In this document: positions 10,601-25,600 of the stretch, one piece after another
How positions within the stretch are numbered: the first letter of the stretch is position 1
Layout: every line of letters begins with the position of its first letter
Origin: Bathymodiolus brooksi
Taxonomy: Eukaryota > Mollusca > Bivalvia > Mytilida > Modiolidae
Reading direction: 5' to 3'
Assembly (NCBI GenBank): GCA_963680875.1
Contig: OY804578.1
Coordinates: 97,245,689 to 97,309,688 of the forward strand
Length of the DNA stretch: 64,000 nucleotides
Position numbers and translations under genes: made by a program
The notes under the pieces: model-generated
What the model was told of the DNA's origin: nothing
Databases searched by the model: none
The model's input: the letters and a program-made list of their open reading frames with translations, nothing else

Positions 10601-13600
10601 ATCTTTTTTCTTATATATGTGTATAAATATCTTAATAAAATAAATACATTTACGGTGAGAAATTATTATACGTCATGATATCGTTATTTAGGTAAATACT
10701 TATTTAGACAGATTTTTCTTAAAACCATTTTTGTCTTTTTAATTGATAACTGACCCAAGCTAAATAAATGAAATGTGACTTAATGTGTTAATTATATAAA
10801 TCCTTGCCTTCTATAAATTTTAATTTCTGATCTAATTCTTATTCTTATTTAACAATATGGTCAGGTTGTTATTTTCATTGAATGGCTTCACAGTAGGGGC
10901 TCTTCCTGTATATTGGTTACATCCTGTATATTACAACTGACTGCTAATGCATGACAAACAATTTTAATCAGCCATCATGAAATACATTTTTTTATTTTTA
11001 TTTTGATGATGGCACCTAATTCCAATCACCTAATCCAAATTAGTATAGTAGAGGTGTACCGTATTTTTCGGACGATAAATCTAGATAAAAATGACGATTT
11101 TGTTCACAGTACAAAAAATGTATACCTTTATTTTGCTGTAGGTTTATTTCTGAATAAGAAGACTCATATCATCCATGTTCTTGGTGTTATTTTTTTTTTA
11201 AATAAAGCAATAAAAGTATACTAACAAGGGGGGTGCAATTCTGGGGATAAAATATTCAATGAATGATTGAAGTGTTATCGAAAATCAGTTCAATATTGTA
11301 TTTTATAATAAAATATATACTATAAAAAATGTATCTTGTTGAACAAAATCACAGGGTGGATCGATTTACAATATAAAATTATTATCACAAAATATCTAAA
11401 TATAGCTATAGCTTTCCATCAAACACGAGCATGCGCACGTGATTGTAGTTAAAAATGGCGGTTGCAATACATCTCACAGTGAACGTGTAGAACAAGCTTT
11501 TTATACTAAATATACTGGAAAATAATTTATATCAATTTCGTTACTTAATCGATATTTTATTGCAATAATTTATATGAGGCTATGGGTGTTTAAACGTCAC
11601 TTTTCAACAATATTTCAGTTATATATTGACCTTTGAGCTACTTTTCCTGGCGCGAATATGGTGCTAGGTAGAAATACACTAGGGTATTTACGTAACCGGA
11701 CATTCTACATACCGGAAAGAAAGTACGCTTACAAATATGCATCGATCACAAAATGTTTGACATGTTCACCTCGAGAAATGTAAAAAAAATCTTTAAATAT
11801 CCACTCTCACGTCAGACTTAGAGAGTGTTGACTCTCAAATTAAATTTACTTCAGCGATTGCAAATGTACCTACAAACAAATAGTAATAAAAAACAACAAC
11901 ATTAAATAGAATTAATTATAATTGTTCTCCCACTGGCACCTGGAAATTTGTGTCGACAAGATGTTCCTTCCATTATTGACACCTGTAACCTGAGCTAATT
12001 AATTCATATCAAGCTGGCTGTAATACCTAGTCCAATACACATATTGCAGTCACAGATGAACAAGTATAGGGACTTGAAATATTTGTAAACGGAATATTGT
12101 GTAACTTTAGCCGGTGATTTTTGCATCCGTTATTTCACCTTTATATGGATATCACACTCCGAAAGAATTATTTCTTATTCATTCATGTACACAGCCGTAC
12201 CGGCCTCATTGACTGTTTTAAGTGACAACAGATTTTTTTTTTTAAATCATCAGTGATTTCTCCAAACAAACAAAGTCAAAACGCAAACAAAGTCAAAATG
12301 CAAACTTAAGTCGAGTTTTTACTCAAATTTAATTTGGTTTGTTAAGAAAACTTTTTTCGAGAAATCCAAGCCAGGGCTGGACTCGGCGTATATAATTTAA
12401 AGTTTAGATTTCGGAAAAGTTACGATATTTCTAGCATTCCGATTGTAATCGTAAAATTTAAATGTACTAGAAAGATCTATTAAAATTAAACAGATTAAAG
12501 AAACACAAACGGTGTAACTCGAAATTATTGTACAATTCTTTGATTATGAGGTGCTCCTATGCATCGAACGACTGTTGTGCCCGAGCGTGACAAATATTGA
12601 CCTTGGAGCTACTTTTCCTGGCGCGAATATGGTGCAAGGAAAAAATACACTAGGGTATTTACGTACCCGCATTCTACACACCGGAAAGAAAGTACGCTTA
12701 CAAATACGCATCGATCACAAAATGTTTGACATATTCACCTCGAGAAATGTAAAAAAAAAATCTTTTAATATCCACTCTCACGTCCGACCAAAATGTCCGA
12801 CCAAGACCAAAATGTCCGACCAAATAGTCGGACTTAGAGAGTGTTGACTCTCAAATTTGTCGGACATTTGTCAGACATTTTGAGAGTTTGATCGTTGATA
12901 CACTTGGAGTGTACTGTATGTTGGCTGTACTGTAATTTGCCATTGTTCTATTGTAATAGATGACCATTCAAGAGTAATTATCCAAGGGAATACATCATCT
13001 GATTACATTAATGCAAATAATATTGATGTGAGTTTCGTTTAATATTTTAAGATCGATATATACATGTATGAAATATAGCAAGTTCATGTACTTGTGCCAC
13101 AGAAATAATGACGACTAACATAAACCAATGTTAAGTCATCGTCCTATTGTGTTTCCAATGGATTACTTTTGAAAAGTCCACTGTGCAGTCTTTTTTGTTA
13201 TAAGAGGTCATGTGTACAATATACAATGCAATGCAACATAATAAGTTTATTTAGAGTCAGATAGAAACAAACAATTATAACACAAGCTCTAGTAACCTTT
13301 TAAATCCAACTGAATAATATACATGTACAAGCAATAAACAAAGCATGCACACAATAAATCATAAAACACTGAAATTTAAAAATCCATCCATGAACTTTAT
13401 TACCAGCTACAAAATGTGAAAGCAATAAAACACATAATAGGCTTAGCAGTAGCACTAGGTGTCTAACGATACTCGTCTTGCCAATTCCATCAGAAACATT
13501 TTTAGCTCACCTTGCCAAATACAGTTAGCTATGAATTGAATTACAGATAAATATGCCTCTAAAACCCCTCAGCCAAATGAACTGAAACTTGGTAGGAAGC

Positions 13601-16600
13601 CTCTATGGAAGGCCCTCATTGCTCTTTTCGTCCCGATCCGTTAACAAACATGGCCACCATAGGCGACTCTTGTTTCTGATTGGCTGATTTTAAAAATTCT
13701 CCTCTTCTGTAACCGTTTAGCCAAATGAACCGAAACTTGGTAGGAAGCATCTATGGAAGGTCCTCTATAAAGATTGCTCATTCCGTCCCGATCCATTAAC
13801 AAATATGGCTGCCACAAGCAAGTCTTGTTTCTTATTGGTTAATTTCTAAAACAGCTTTTCTTGTGAAGCCGCTTGGCCAAATGATATGAAACTTGGTAAG
13901 AAGCATCTATGGAAGATCCTCTATAGAGATTACACATTTCGTTTTGATCCATTTACAAACATGGCTGCCACAGGCAATTCCTGTTTTAGATTGGTAAATT
14001 TCTAAGAATCTTCTTATCTGAAACTGCTTTGCCAAAATTAACCGATATTTGGTGGGAAGCACCTAGATGGAAGGTTCTGTATTAAATTTCCTCAAAGCAG
14101 AATGAAAGGTGAGCGACACAGAGCCTCTAGTTATAACACCCTCTAATTACAGAACTATCAACTAGTAGATCTCTTCACTGCACTATCGGTTTTTTTCTCA
14201 ACAGCATTCCATGAATAATACATTGTAAACTTTCATTAAACACAACTCATATAACAAATAATAGGAATCTATATGATACAACCACATCAAAATCCGGCAG
14301 TGAAAGTGTTGTGCAACGTCGTGCCATTCATTTACAACCACAGTGTGGTGACACACCATCTTGTATCAGACTGGCTACTTCCTAAATTTCAATGGAAAAC
14401 CTACATGTGTGTTAGATAAATTTTTATATTTGTCTGACAGCTGGGTATCTAGTTGTCACGCTGGGAGAGCTAGGAGTATGTTGTATGTCATCCAGGCAAA
14501 AACATTATATGCTACATGTATGTACTAACCTTGTCTGACAGCTGGGTATCTAGTTGTCACGCTGGGAGAGCTAGGAATACGTTGTATGTCATCCAGGCAG
14601 TATCTAGTTGTCACGCTGGGAGAGCTAGGAATACGTTGTATGTCATCCAGGCCGTATCTAGTTGTCATGCTGGGAGAGCTAGGAATACGTTGTATGTCAT
14701 CCAGGCAGTATCTAGTTGTCATGCTGGGAGAGCTAGGAATACGTTGTATGTCATCCAGGCAGTATCTAGTTGTCATGCTGGGAGAGCTAGGAATACGTTG
14801 TATGTCATCCAGGCAGTATCTAGTTGTCACGCTGGGAGAGCTAGGAATACGTTGTATGTCATCCAGGCAGTATCTAGTTGTCACGCTGGGAGAGCTAGGA
14901 ATACGTTGTATGTTGTACTGCCTAGTTCCACAATGGAAGTAAACTTTAAATGTTGAGGTCAAATATGTTAATTTGTGTTCGTTATATATTAATTTTATTG
15001 TAAAAGTCAAAGCATTGTTGTACTTTCTAATATCCTTATGATATTCTAGAAGTGTATGACTCGATTTGTTTTCATCAATATTCATGAGGTTACAATGACT
15101 ACAAAGTCAAATAGGTTTTGTTAAGGCAGCATGACTGTAACCAAACGTGTTAGTGATTTGTTCTAGCCTCCTAGTATGTGAGGAGGATTCTATGCTTCAG
15201 GCATTAAAGAATATCGAACACTAAAATTAATTCACTGTGACCTTGACCTTAAACAACTTTATGTTATTATTGATATGGTTCTTCGAGCCAAATTAAAGGA
15301 AGAGAAATTATTTTGTTCACTAAAACAAGAATGTACCTCTATTGTTTTTTTTTCTTTCTTTACCAGAGCTACACTGCAGAAAAGGCGTATATAGCGACTC
15401 AAGGTAAAAAAACAAAGAGTTTTTATTATTATCTTAATGTAATTACATTTATTATCGATTCACACTTTCCATTATTATATTCCTTTCAAAATGTAATAAC
15501 ATTGTTATATCTATACTTGTATATGATATGCATGTTTGTAAAAGAGGACATTTATAAATTGCTATTTGGTCCTTGTCCATAATATTGATAAAGAAAAGGG
15601 TATATACAAAAGCAGGCATCCCACCTAGTTGGCCTTCTGAACAACCTTCACTAGGTCTACTCACAGTCAAAGGACAGGAATGAAAAATAATTTAAGTCTT
15701 AAAATTGATTAAACTGAAACTGGAAACACTGAGTATATCTAAGAAACTTTCGATTTCGGATCGTCTAAATAACGGGCATTAAATTTAAATTACCTGAAAG
15801 ATCGAACAACACGTTGCGAGTAAAAAGAGTTGACCTTTTCGTGTTTTGTAAATTTATCTGTTAAAAAGGAGACATATTTACAATCATAATTTGTTTTCAG
15901 GAAAGGAGGGGGGGTAAATTGTGCTCTCTTGGACCACCGAAGCAAGTTTTATATTTGTAACACTGATATGACCGTCATTATTTATCAGCATTTCTCTCTG
16001 TGTCTCAGCTACTTGTAGCACATTTCTCTGAACACAGAGAGACCACGACATGTGACATTTGACATTCAGGCCCTGGCTTGGGAGACGCACCAAAATATGA
16101 CGGTTAAACCGATTGTTGAGAATCTAACCCTCCCCTCTTAATAACTGGATCACCAACGGCAATACATATATGAATAAACGAAAAAAGACCTGCACAGATT
16201 CGCCTTCACTCAAAAAGACCACATACTATCACAAAAATGAATGACAGATTAAGCCTGGACAGTACAATAACAGGGTTAATGACGGCTCATAGTTAACAGA
16301 TAACTAGCTAAGAATGTAGAGTATATTACTCTTTAAACATGAACATTGTAAGACTTATATTGACACTATTTCTTTCTGCATGATTTCCCACTGACTTTTA
16401 CGAGGTATTATTTCACGATGGATAATTCAACTGCATATCAACAAGTACTGACGTGTGTTTCTCTCCATCAGGTCCAAAGCCAAATACAATGAAAGACTTT
16501 TGGCAGATGATATGGCAGGAACGAGTTGATAAAATTGTCATGGTGACGCAACTTGTAGAAGAAAGAAGGGTAACATTATGCTATAGCTAATTATTATCCA

Positions 16601-19600
16601 TTTTCTAATTCCCTAGCTCATTTGATTTACTGCTGAAATGAAATGACCTTTTATAAGGGTAATAACAAAATTACCGAACACTGAGCAATCTTCCAAAGAG
16701 AAAGTAAAAACTCATAAATCAACAAACAGACAAAATCAGTTAACAACCGGAAAACTGGGAAAACCGCAATGGCCCCGACTTGGTACAGGCATTTCTAAAG
16801 AAATGGTGAGTTGAATCAGATTTTACGGTGCCAAACCTCCCGCTTTCATTACGGTTCAAAGGTTCCAGTTGTCACTATAACAGCATTTACAACAATACTG
16901 GAACAAAACAGGTAAAATAGTAGTCAACGCAGTACTGAATTCAGTTAGGAGGGTAGAATATTTCTCATGAACCATCTCCATCAATAACTATGAGTTCTTT
17001 GAAGTATTTTAATTACGAAAGTAAATGTCAAGTTATTAATAACATAAACACATTCAGTTTGTCAGAGTAGAATTCTCGATGTACAAGTGCAAGAAACTGT
17101 CATTAATCATTGTAAATGAAGTGAAATGTGAAGTTATCGTAACAGTTGCTCCGTCAGAGATTGGTGGTGTATGCCTGGCGTTAGAGTAGTGTGTTTGCTT
17201 TAACAAGAAACTACAATATACACATTTTAGTATATTTCCAATATTGACAGATCATGAGGCACAATACATCTGATCTGACAAATAATATATTTTGACAAAT
17301 GCATTAATGTATAAAATGTGTTTATCGTATACTGTGCATGTTTATTATTGTTCATTATTGTTCGAAAAGAGTATGACATATCAAAGGGGTAATCAGAAGG
17401 CGTAAATCGAGGTACGGACAATGTCATGACTATAAAAGGACACAACGAACAGGCAATAGTCGACAAGACACCTCATAAAATGTATCAAAAACCATTTAAT
17501 AGATAAAGTGTCATCAATATTGGCCAGAGTCAACAATGAAACCGCTAGAAGTGGGCAACATAAAAGTACAGATGATGCAAGAAAAAGAGCATACAGTCTA
17601 TGTATATAGGATGATAAAACTGTTTAATAAAGAGGTAAGAACTCTATTTAATCAACTAGATACACAAATGTATAATAAATAACACTTATGATTTACTAAT
17701 TAGATTTGCTGTTTATGTGACAAAATAGCATTGTGATTGGGAATAAATCAACTTGATGCATCATAAACACATAAATTGTTCCGTTGAATTGTACTATATT
17801 CTTGGGACAATGAGCAGTCATTTGTTCAACCTGTTCTGCCATGAGACACGTATATGTATTTATATCATTAAGACCAGGTTTGATTTTGCAATTAAACCAA
17901 GTACTGTAATGATATACATTTTAATCAGAAAAGCTTGAATTTAAAATTCATCTGTAATTATAATTTTTAGCAACAAATTATGTTAAAGATGGATCTTACA
18001 TGTATTAGTTACAAGAAATACAAGAATGTTTTGTAAACCAGCACATGATATATGACAAAACCCTGTATCTTCTTTTTGTGCATTTTCAGGCTAAGGCTGA
18101 GAGGACAGTTCACCATTTCCATTTTACACAATGGCCTGACCATGGTGTTCCAGATAAAATAAAGCTAGTAAGCTTTTACAGAAAAGTGAAACGTACCAAA
18201 ACAACTCTAAATGGTCCATTGACTGTTCATTGCAGGTAACTGATAAATCAAAAAATAAACACTATTCAATTAAGTCTTGGCCACGATTTGTCCAATTGCA
18301 AAATTATATCAGACAGAATAACTTTATTTTTTAAATATCATTAAATGTGTTTGGCCACAAAAAACGTGAGTCAAGGTGAATTGAACAATACAGTCTGTAT
18401 GAAACTGAAGAGAATATTATGAAGTTTTCAATAGAATAATAAAATGCTTAATCATAATGGTCGTCATTGAAATTAATGGGATAATTGGAGGTAATACTTG
18501 AGGCAACACTACTTGTTAAGGACTACAAATTGGAAATCGATAACATTAACTAAAATAAACGTAAGAAAACGGAATCCAGAATGTACAATTCAGAGATATA
18601 GAACAAAGACAAACACACCGAAGTACACAACACAGAATCCAGAATGTACAATTAGAGAGATATAGAACGAAGACAAACACACCAAAGTACACAACACAAT
18701 CCAGAGAGATAGAACGAAGACAAACACACCAAAGTACACAACACAATCCAGAGAGATAGAACGAAGACAAACACACTGAAGTACACAGCACAGAAAACTA
18801 AGCATATGACCAATATGTACCTCATAAAAATAAATATGTAGTTAACATAAGTACTTGCGAACAACCATGACATTTTATGATATAAGATGGATGTTGCATG
18901 GAAATTTTATGGATAACTGTACAGGAAAGAATGTTACACAGCTTAATATACATAAGAAGAGATCGCATTATCTAAGCTAATAAGCATGTTCCTGTCAATA
19001 TCAACCCATGCTTGATTTGTATACCTTCGTATTGATTATAATTGCATTTTTGTGAGAGAAAAAGTTTTTCAGGTCATCATTATACACAGCAATTGGCATG
19101 CTTCTTTTTGCTGTAAGCCTGGCCAGGGAGGTAGCCCTTTCATATCTTGTTAACAGTTCTTCATAAACATAAGATTTTATTTTAGACATTCCGTGTGTTT
19201 ATGAGATCTCAAAATTATTACCTATATTTGCCGACTCTGATCTTTGTTGTTTTATTATATTTTGTTTCACTGTATGTATCATGTGGTATTTTATTTCATT
19301 AATTCAGACTGGTGGCATGTTTCTGTTTCGTCCATTTACCTTCATGCTTTAGTACTGAAGTACAAAGGGTAGCAAAAATAATTATATCATACCTATTAAT
19401 TCATAAATATACATATGTATTCCATTATTAATTTATTTGGTGTTTTATTGTATTCCTTTTGAAAGACAATCATTCAATATTGCGATATATGTTTCATTAT
19501 TGTATTATTTACTTACCGTATATAGTGCTGGTATTGGACGTACGGGCACCTTCATAGCACTTGACGCCTTGTACGAACATGGTCAGGAAACAGGATATGT

Positions 19601-22600
19601 AGATATTATGGAGTATGTTCAAAGAATGAGAAAAGATCGAATGAATATGATTCAAACTAAAGTAAGTTTCATTATAAAATGTACCGCTCCGATTTTAAAA
19701 CATACACATGCATTTGAAACTATATCTTATGTTATTTCTGTAGTGTACTGTATGCATTGTTGTTACCTCATCAATAGAAAGCATGATCTCACCATGATAT
19801 AGCTTTACCTTTAGAAAACAACCACAACTGTTCTGATGATGCGATCTGTTTCATCTATCAATTTGGACAAAATGCAGACATGTAAATTTGATACAATGCA
19901 ATACTGAAGTGTAAGGTGCATCATGTGAACTTAAAACTAGTCATTTCACATATAAAGGAAGATTTGGACCCATAAAACTAGTTTAACCGCACCACTTTAC
20001 ATTGAAGTGCCATATCTAAGCAATGATAGTCAGCTGTCAGGTATATATTTTTGGGGTGTCGATTGTGCCTATTGTAGGATTTTATGACTGTTCTGATGGT
20101 GTGGTATTTTTTTTTATATTTCATTATCTGCTGAGAGAATGAAATTATCATCATATAATGAATGATTGGCTAAGTTGTGTTTTTCTCTTTAAATGTGGTA
20201 TCATATTATTATCATTCTCAATTACATATCCTTGTTTCCGTATTAATAATATACTCTTTGAATAGTCTAAATAAGCAAAATACATTGTTTATTTGCAGGA
20301 CCAATATATAACTGTTTATGAAGCATTATTAGAAGCGTTAACTGTGTCAGATACAGCTATTGACAAGGAACAATTCTGTGAACATTTAGAAAATCAGCAA
20401 AATAAACCTATAGCAAAAAAACAGACCTTGCTATGGCTAGAATTTCAGGTACAATATATTACGTCTCTTATAATAAATGTTTTTGTTATTGTTGCAATAG
20501 CAGTCTACTGATATATTTGGGCTAATGTGTAAGCGTCATATTGACATTCGCTGTTGACCTTGAATTACTTACAAGTGCATTATATAATACCAGTGGCTTT
20601 ATGTGTACATCTATTAGACTAAAATATTATAGTGTACATTCTAGATGCATATTACTGTAATTTCTTAAATGTTTTTATTGATGCGAATGTACGAAGAACA
20701 CAAAAAAAATGAATTTTAAATTAAAGAAAGTATTTAGATGTACTATTTCCTTGTGGGGATATGTCTTATTGCATCAATCAAGCTTACTTGTTTAAGTTTT
20801 CCTTTTGTGTTTGTTTGTTTGGTTTTTTTTCCCTGTTTTTGTTTTTTTGTTTTTGTGTGTGTGGAAATATGAAAATTGAATAATGTTGTTTCAGTTTTAC
20901 ACAGTACTGAATTCAATTAATCGTGCTTGTACTTTTGTAAGATCTATTCAGTGGATCAATTTATCTAATAATATATGTTGCTTTTATTTGCAGAAAGTAC
21001 AAGACATGAAGCCAACGTATCCAAATAAATTCTTTCGGGCAAACATCGACAAAAATGCTTTCCAGAATATTTTACCCTGTACGTCCTGTTTATTGTTATA
21101 TATAATTCACTCATTAATTTGGTGGTGATCAGTGGTAATTAGGCTACCATTGGTCTAGTGGGATTAATTCCTCAGCAATATTGCTTTTCTTGTTATTTTT
21201 CATATCATTTTAAGCAAGTGTTTTTTGAACATTTAATATCTCAGTTTGGTTGGTCTTTGTAAGAAAATTAAATAAAAACAAAACAATTGAAAATCTTTCT
21301 TTGTGAAATATTATGATATAAATGTGCATATAAACAAATAAGTTTATAACTTTAATATTAAATTAAGTTGTTAGTGTCAAAAGATCATTTTTATTTATTC
21401 TATTTCTTAATATCTATTATTGTTCAGTTAGATTAATACGAAATAAATACCAGTGTTACTTATATTGGAATTATTTTGCACTATTATGAAACAAAAGATT
21501 CAAATGCTTTATGAAAGAATAAACTGATGACACAGCAAATCGCTATAACATTATTTTCTTATTTTACATCAATGAATTAGTGTTTTTCGAGACCCCTGTG
21601 GTTAATGATAGAACCTAGCTTCCCCTGGTGAATCTGTTTGTTCTTAAGAAACATGTATGGATGTTGTTTGCTAGAAGAATGCCAAACCGTAATTTTAAAA
21701 ACCACTATAACGGCTCAGAATGAACAGTATTTCATTAGGAGTGGTGACTGTTGGCTCATCAAATAACTAGTGATGACCTTTAGACATTAAACGATTTATA
21801 TCGTCATTATCGTACGAAACATAACGAATCACGTTAAGTATATTTGGTTGTCATTGACATCCTTGCATTTATGAATTAGCTTAATTTCATTGTTATGTGA
21901 TAGAGATTTCAACAAATGCAATGAATACTCCATAAAATTGATTCTTTTTGTGTTTTTTTATATCACTGTTTGAAGATGTATCTCTTGTAAGAAGAGTTTG
22001 AAGAAGGACATAGCACAATGACCAAAAGGAAAAAGGACAAACAATGATCTACCAAACACTCCAAAGAAAACTAAAGATCAAGTAACACGAACTCCACTAA
22101 AAACCGTGGGTGAACTCAGTTTCTCCAAAAGCAACAAGTTAATTTATTACAACGATGTAAGGCTTGATCTTTAGTTGTAACATAATCATTCTAGTCGAGG
22201 CTAAACAAAAACAAATATCTAATACGCTTGTGTGCTGTGTTCAAATAACATCATAATGATGATTAAACAGATGTAGGTAACATACAGTATATCTTGTGTC
22301 TATTGATATGATCATTCCTTATCTCAATATAAAACAAACTTGAGGTTTGTGATCAAGGCTGTTCTTGTGGTTATGTTTGTCTTACTATTATTTTTATCTG
22401 TTTATTTTCAATCGTTAATAATTCATTTAAATGATAATATTATGCTGTTTATTTGTAGATGATAGTTACAGACCATTCTTGATGTCGTATGAAAGATCAA
22501 GAAATGACTACATCAATGCTGTTATTATTCCTGTAAGTTTTAAGTAAAATTGCAAATACAGCGGTAAATGCTAAATTGTTTAAAATATTATTTAGATATG

Positions 22601-25600
22601 ATAGAACATAGCAATTTGGCCAAAGAAACTTGCAATTAACATAATCTTTGTTTTCTTAATATGTAATTTTCAAGGCAGAGTAATAAAAATCCCCAAACTA
22701 ATCAGTGATTATTTTTACTTGGCTGTTAATTATTGTGCCTTTTTGTTTTTGTATCAAAATATAAATTGTACTTTTAATTGTCAGGAATGTGTTGGGAAGA
22801 GAAACATACTGACTACAAGACACAATAGTTGACTTCTGGACAATGGTGTATGATACTGACTCTACTGTTGTTGTTGTGTTAGAATTACTAAATGAGGTTT
22901 GTACAGCCCATTGTTGGTCTTTTATATCGAACCAAATCATCGTTTTGAGAAAACACGTAAAGACAATAACAAAATAGGCAAAAATGATAAACGTTAGAGA
23001 AAACCGAATGGCAAATTAAGAATGGATAATCCAGAGATACTAGCAACATTGGGTACACAAGACACAGGACAAAGCCATACCCCTTTATAAAAGAAGAGAG
23101 AAACAAAAGTTGATTTTACTCTAAAATAATAAATGGTTTAACTCCGGACTATATATATGACATGATCCAACCATACACAGAAAATATTCACGATTATAAT
23201 CTACAACAAATATCGGGGGACAAATTTAGACTACCCTTTTGTAATACTGTCTCATATAGCAAAAGTTTCATCCCTTGTACGTTACGACTCTGGAATGGTC
23301 TGCCTGCCTCAACAAAGTCCAGTCCTTCTCTTAATATATTTAAGACAAGACTGAACTCTGGTACAAAAGCCTCGCCTAAATATTTTCATATAGGTGACCG
23401 TGACAGAAAAGAAAATATCATACACTGTCAGATGAGGAATGATGCTAGCAATCTAAATCTATATTTGCAGCAACATCACTTATCTGACAGACCATCTTGC
23501 CCACATTACAATGATCCCTGTGAAAGCCCCTCCCATTATTTTATGCACTGCCCTTTATATAATATTCATAGGCAACAACTTGTTGATTCCTTTAATGAAC
23601 TTAACATAGAATTTACTATTCAAACCATTCTTTATGGAAGTGAAACCTCTGATTATAATCAGAATGTAAAACTTCTTCGTGCAGTACATTCCTTTATTAA
23701 GTGGAGCAAACGATTTGATAATAATATAGTAATATAAATTTAATTTTTTTTAAACATTTTAAACCATAACAGTATTCTCACATATGATGGACCATGATTG
23801 CAAATATCGGTACTATACCTCTCACATGACTAAATTAAATTAACTTATTGATATTCTATTTATAATTTATTTTGTTTTATAAATATATACATGTATATAT
23901 AATGTCGTAAACTCATATTTACACTATGATTACCTACTGCATGCTAATAAAAAATTTCTGAAATGAATTAAGTATTTAAATTAAATTGAGAGGTAATAAA
24001 TCTAGCAACATCGTACACTGGTAACACTTTTAGATAGCAACTAAGTGTATTAAAAAAAATTAGTAGATCTCATATCAGCCAAATTGTCGATAAAATCTAA
24101 TCAATGTTAATTACTTATCAATAACTGAATATATGAGATTTCTGACTGCTATTGTATACTCGAGTTATTTCTCTTTGAGTATGAAATTCTATATTGTGTA
24201 TTGTAAATATTAACTGCATGCATTGTTGATTGTTGCTGTTGCCTTGTGTATGGAGAGGATTTATATAGGCTATTGCCTGCTATCCAATCCATTTCATTTA
24301 TTTATGAATAAAATATGTTTAAAATGAAAATGAAATAGATTATAGGTGTCTTGAAGCATGCATATGTACATAGGAGAAGGAGTTGCATATGTTGCTTATG
24401 CCCCATTAATGATATATGGTAAGGTGGCTATCGAATAAACAAGTAGTATAGTATAATGACACAAAGAACAGGTGTCAAGTATTTAACAATGTTCCATGAT
24501 TGTAATGGATTGAAAATTTGCAGTAATTAAAAATAGACTCGGAACGATACTGCTCAGTAATATACTAGTAAGTGTGCAGCTTTATTATAATTCCATAGGG
24601 TTGTGACCACTTCAGTTTGTAAATTAAGTTTTATTCTCAGTATGTTGTATTTGTCTTGACTTGAAATAATCTTAATTTACATGTCAAAAATAAATTACAT
24701 TATTTCAGAATGTCCCACTCTGGCCAAATCATGGTGATGTATTTCACTAGGACAAATTTAACATAAGTCACTGTTCAGAAACTTCGTCATTGCCATTGGA
24801 GATAACATTGAATCACAAGGTATGTTTAAATATTAATTGCTTACAATTTATTTATATCTGGTATTTAATATTAGGTTTATATTCCAACAGAACGTCCATT
24901 TAATTTTATGATAAAATTCCCAAAAAACATTAGATATGGAACTGCTTTAATGTTGCTACTTTTTATGGTATGCTTTATTTTTAATTCAGGACTATTATGT
25001 ATTTAATATATCATGCTAACAAATCAACCTCTTAATACGAACAACTGATTTTCACGTTTCATTTGGTGTAGCTTGACCAAATTAGAGACATAAAGTGTCA
25101 GTTACCTTCCCTTTTTAATGAAAGATGATGGTTTGTACTACTACCACCATATTCATTATGAGAACAATAAATCAGATAAAAGGGCGATCTACGAATGACA
25201 TTTCTTATTGCCTCAATCAATTGTGAAGTAGTTTGCAAATGTTTTACATGCAAGAAGTTATTGCTAAGTATGTATTACTGCATGTTGTATTTTTTACGAA
25301 AAATTATAGTAAAATACTTAATGCACCCATTTTCGGACAAGCTGATTATTGCATTCGTTCCGCATACAGTGGAGAACTTTATTCTACAACTGAGAAATGG
25401 GCCTTATATCTGACTCCATATTATTTATTCTATGATCCAAGGTGTGACGAATATAAATTAATGTGTTGTCCTGTTGTTTTGATCTAAATATATTGTGTTC
25501 ATTTAATATGAGCAATGACCTAAGGAAAAAAGACTAAAGGACTAAGAATGATATACGAAACATGTCACAAAAACCATGTACTTTTCTTGTTTGCAGAAAC

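Larger units (their letters stand above)
9719..12909. mobile_element. 3.2-kb TIR element with GTCCGAC subrepeats
   Basis: The terminal inverted repeat 'ctccaagtgtatcaacgatc' (continuing aaac.ctc) lies at 9719-9748 and, inverted, at 12880-12909. Inside both ends, the word gtccgac/gtcggac recurs several times. The interior is AT-rich with no transposase ORF, so it is a non-autonomous element or its remains. It sits in RPTP intron 2 and ends 50 bases before exon 3. No clear target duplication was seen. Confidence 0.7.

Noticed and set aside
14525..15085. 186-codon repeat protein on the - strand, and two + strand frames
   Set aside because: Created by the 54-bp minisatellite, whose length is divisible by three.
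18546..18873. Cys/Leu-rich small membrane-like proteins on the - strand
   Set aside because: Translation of a short tandem repeat in an intron.
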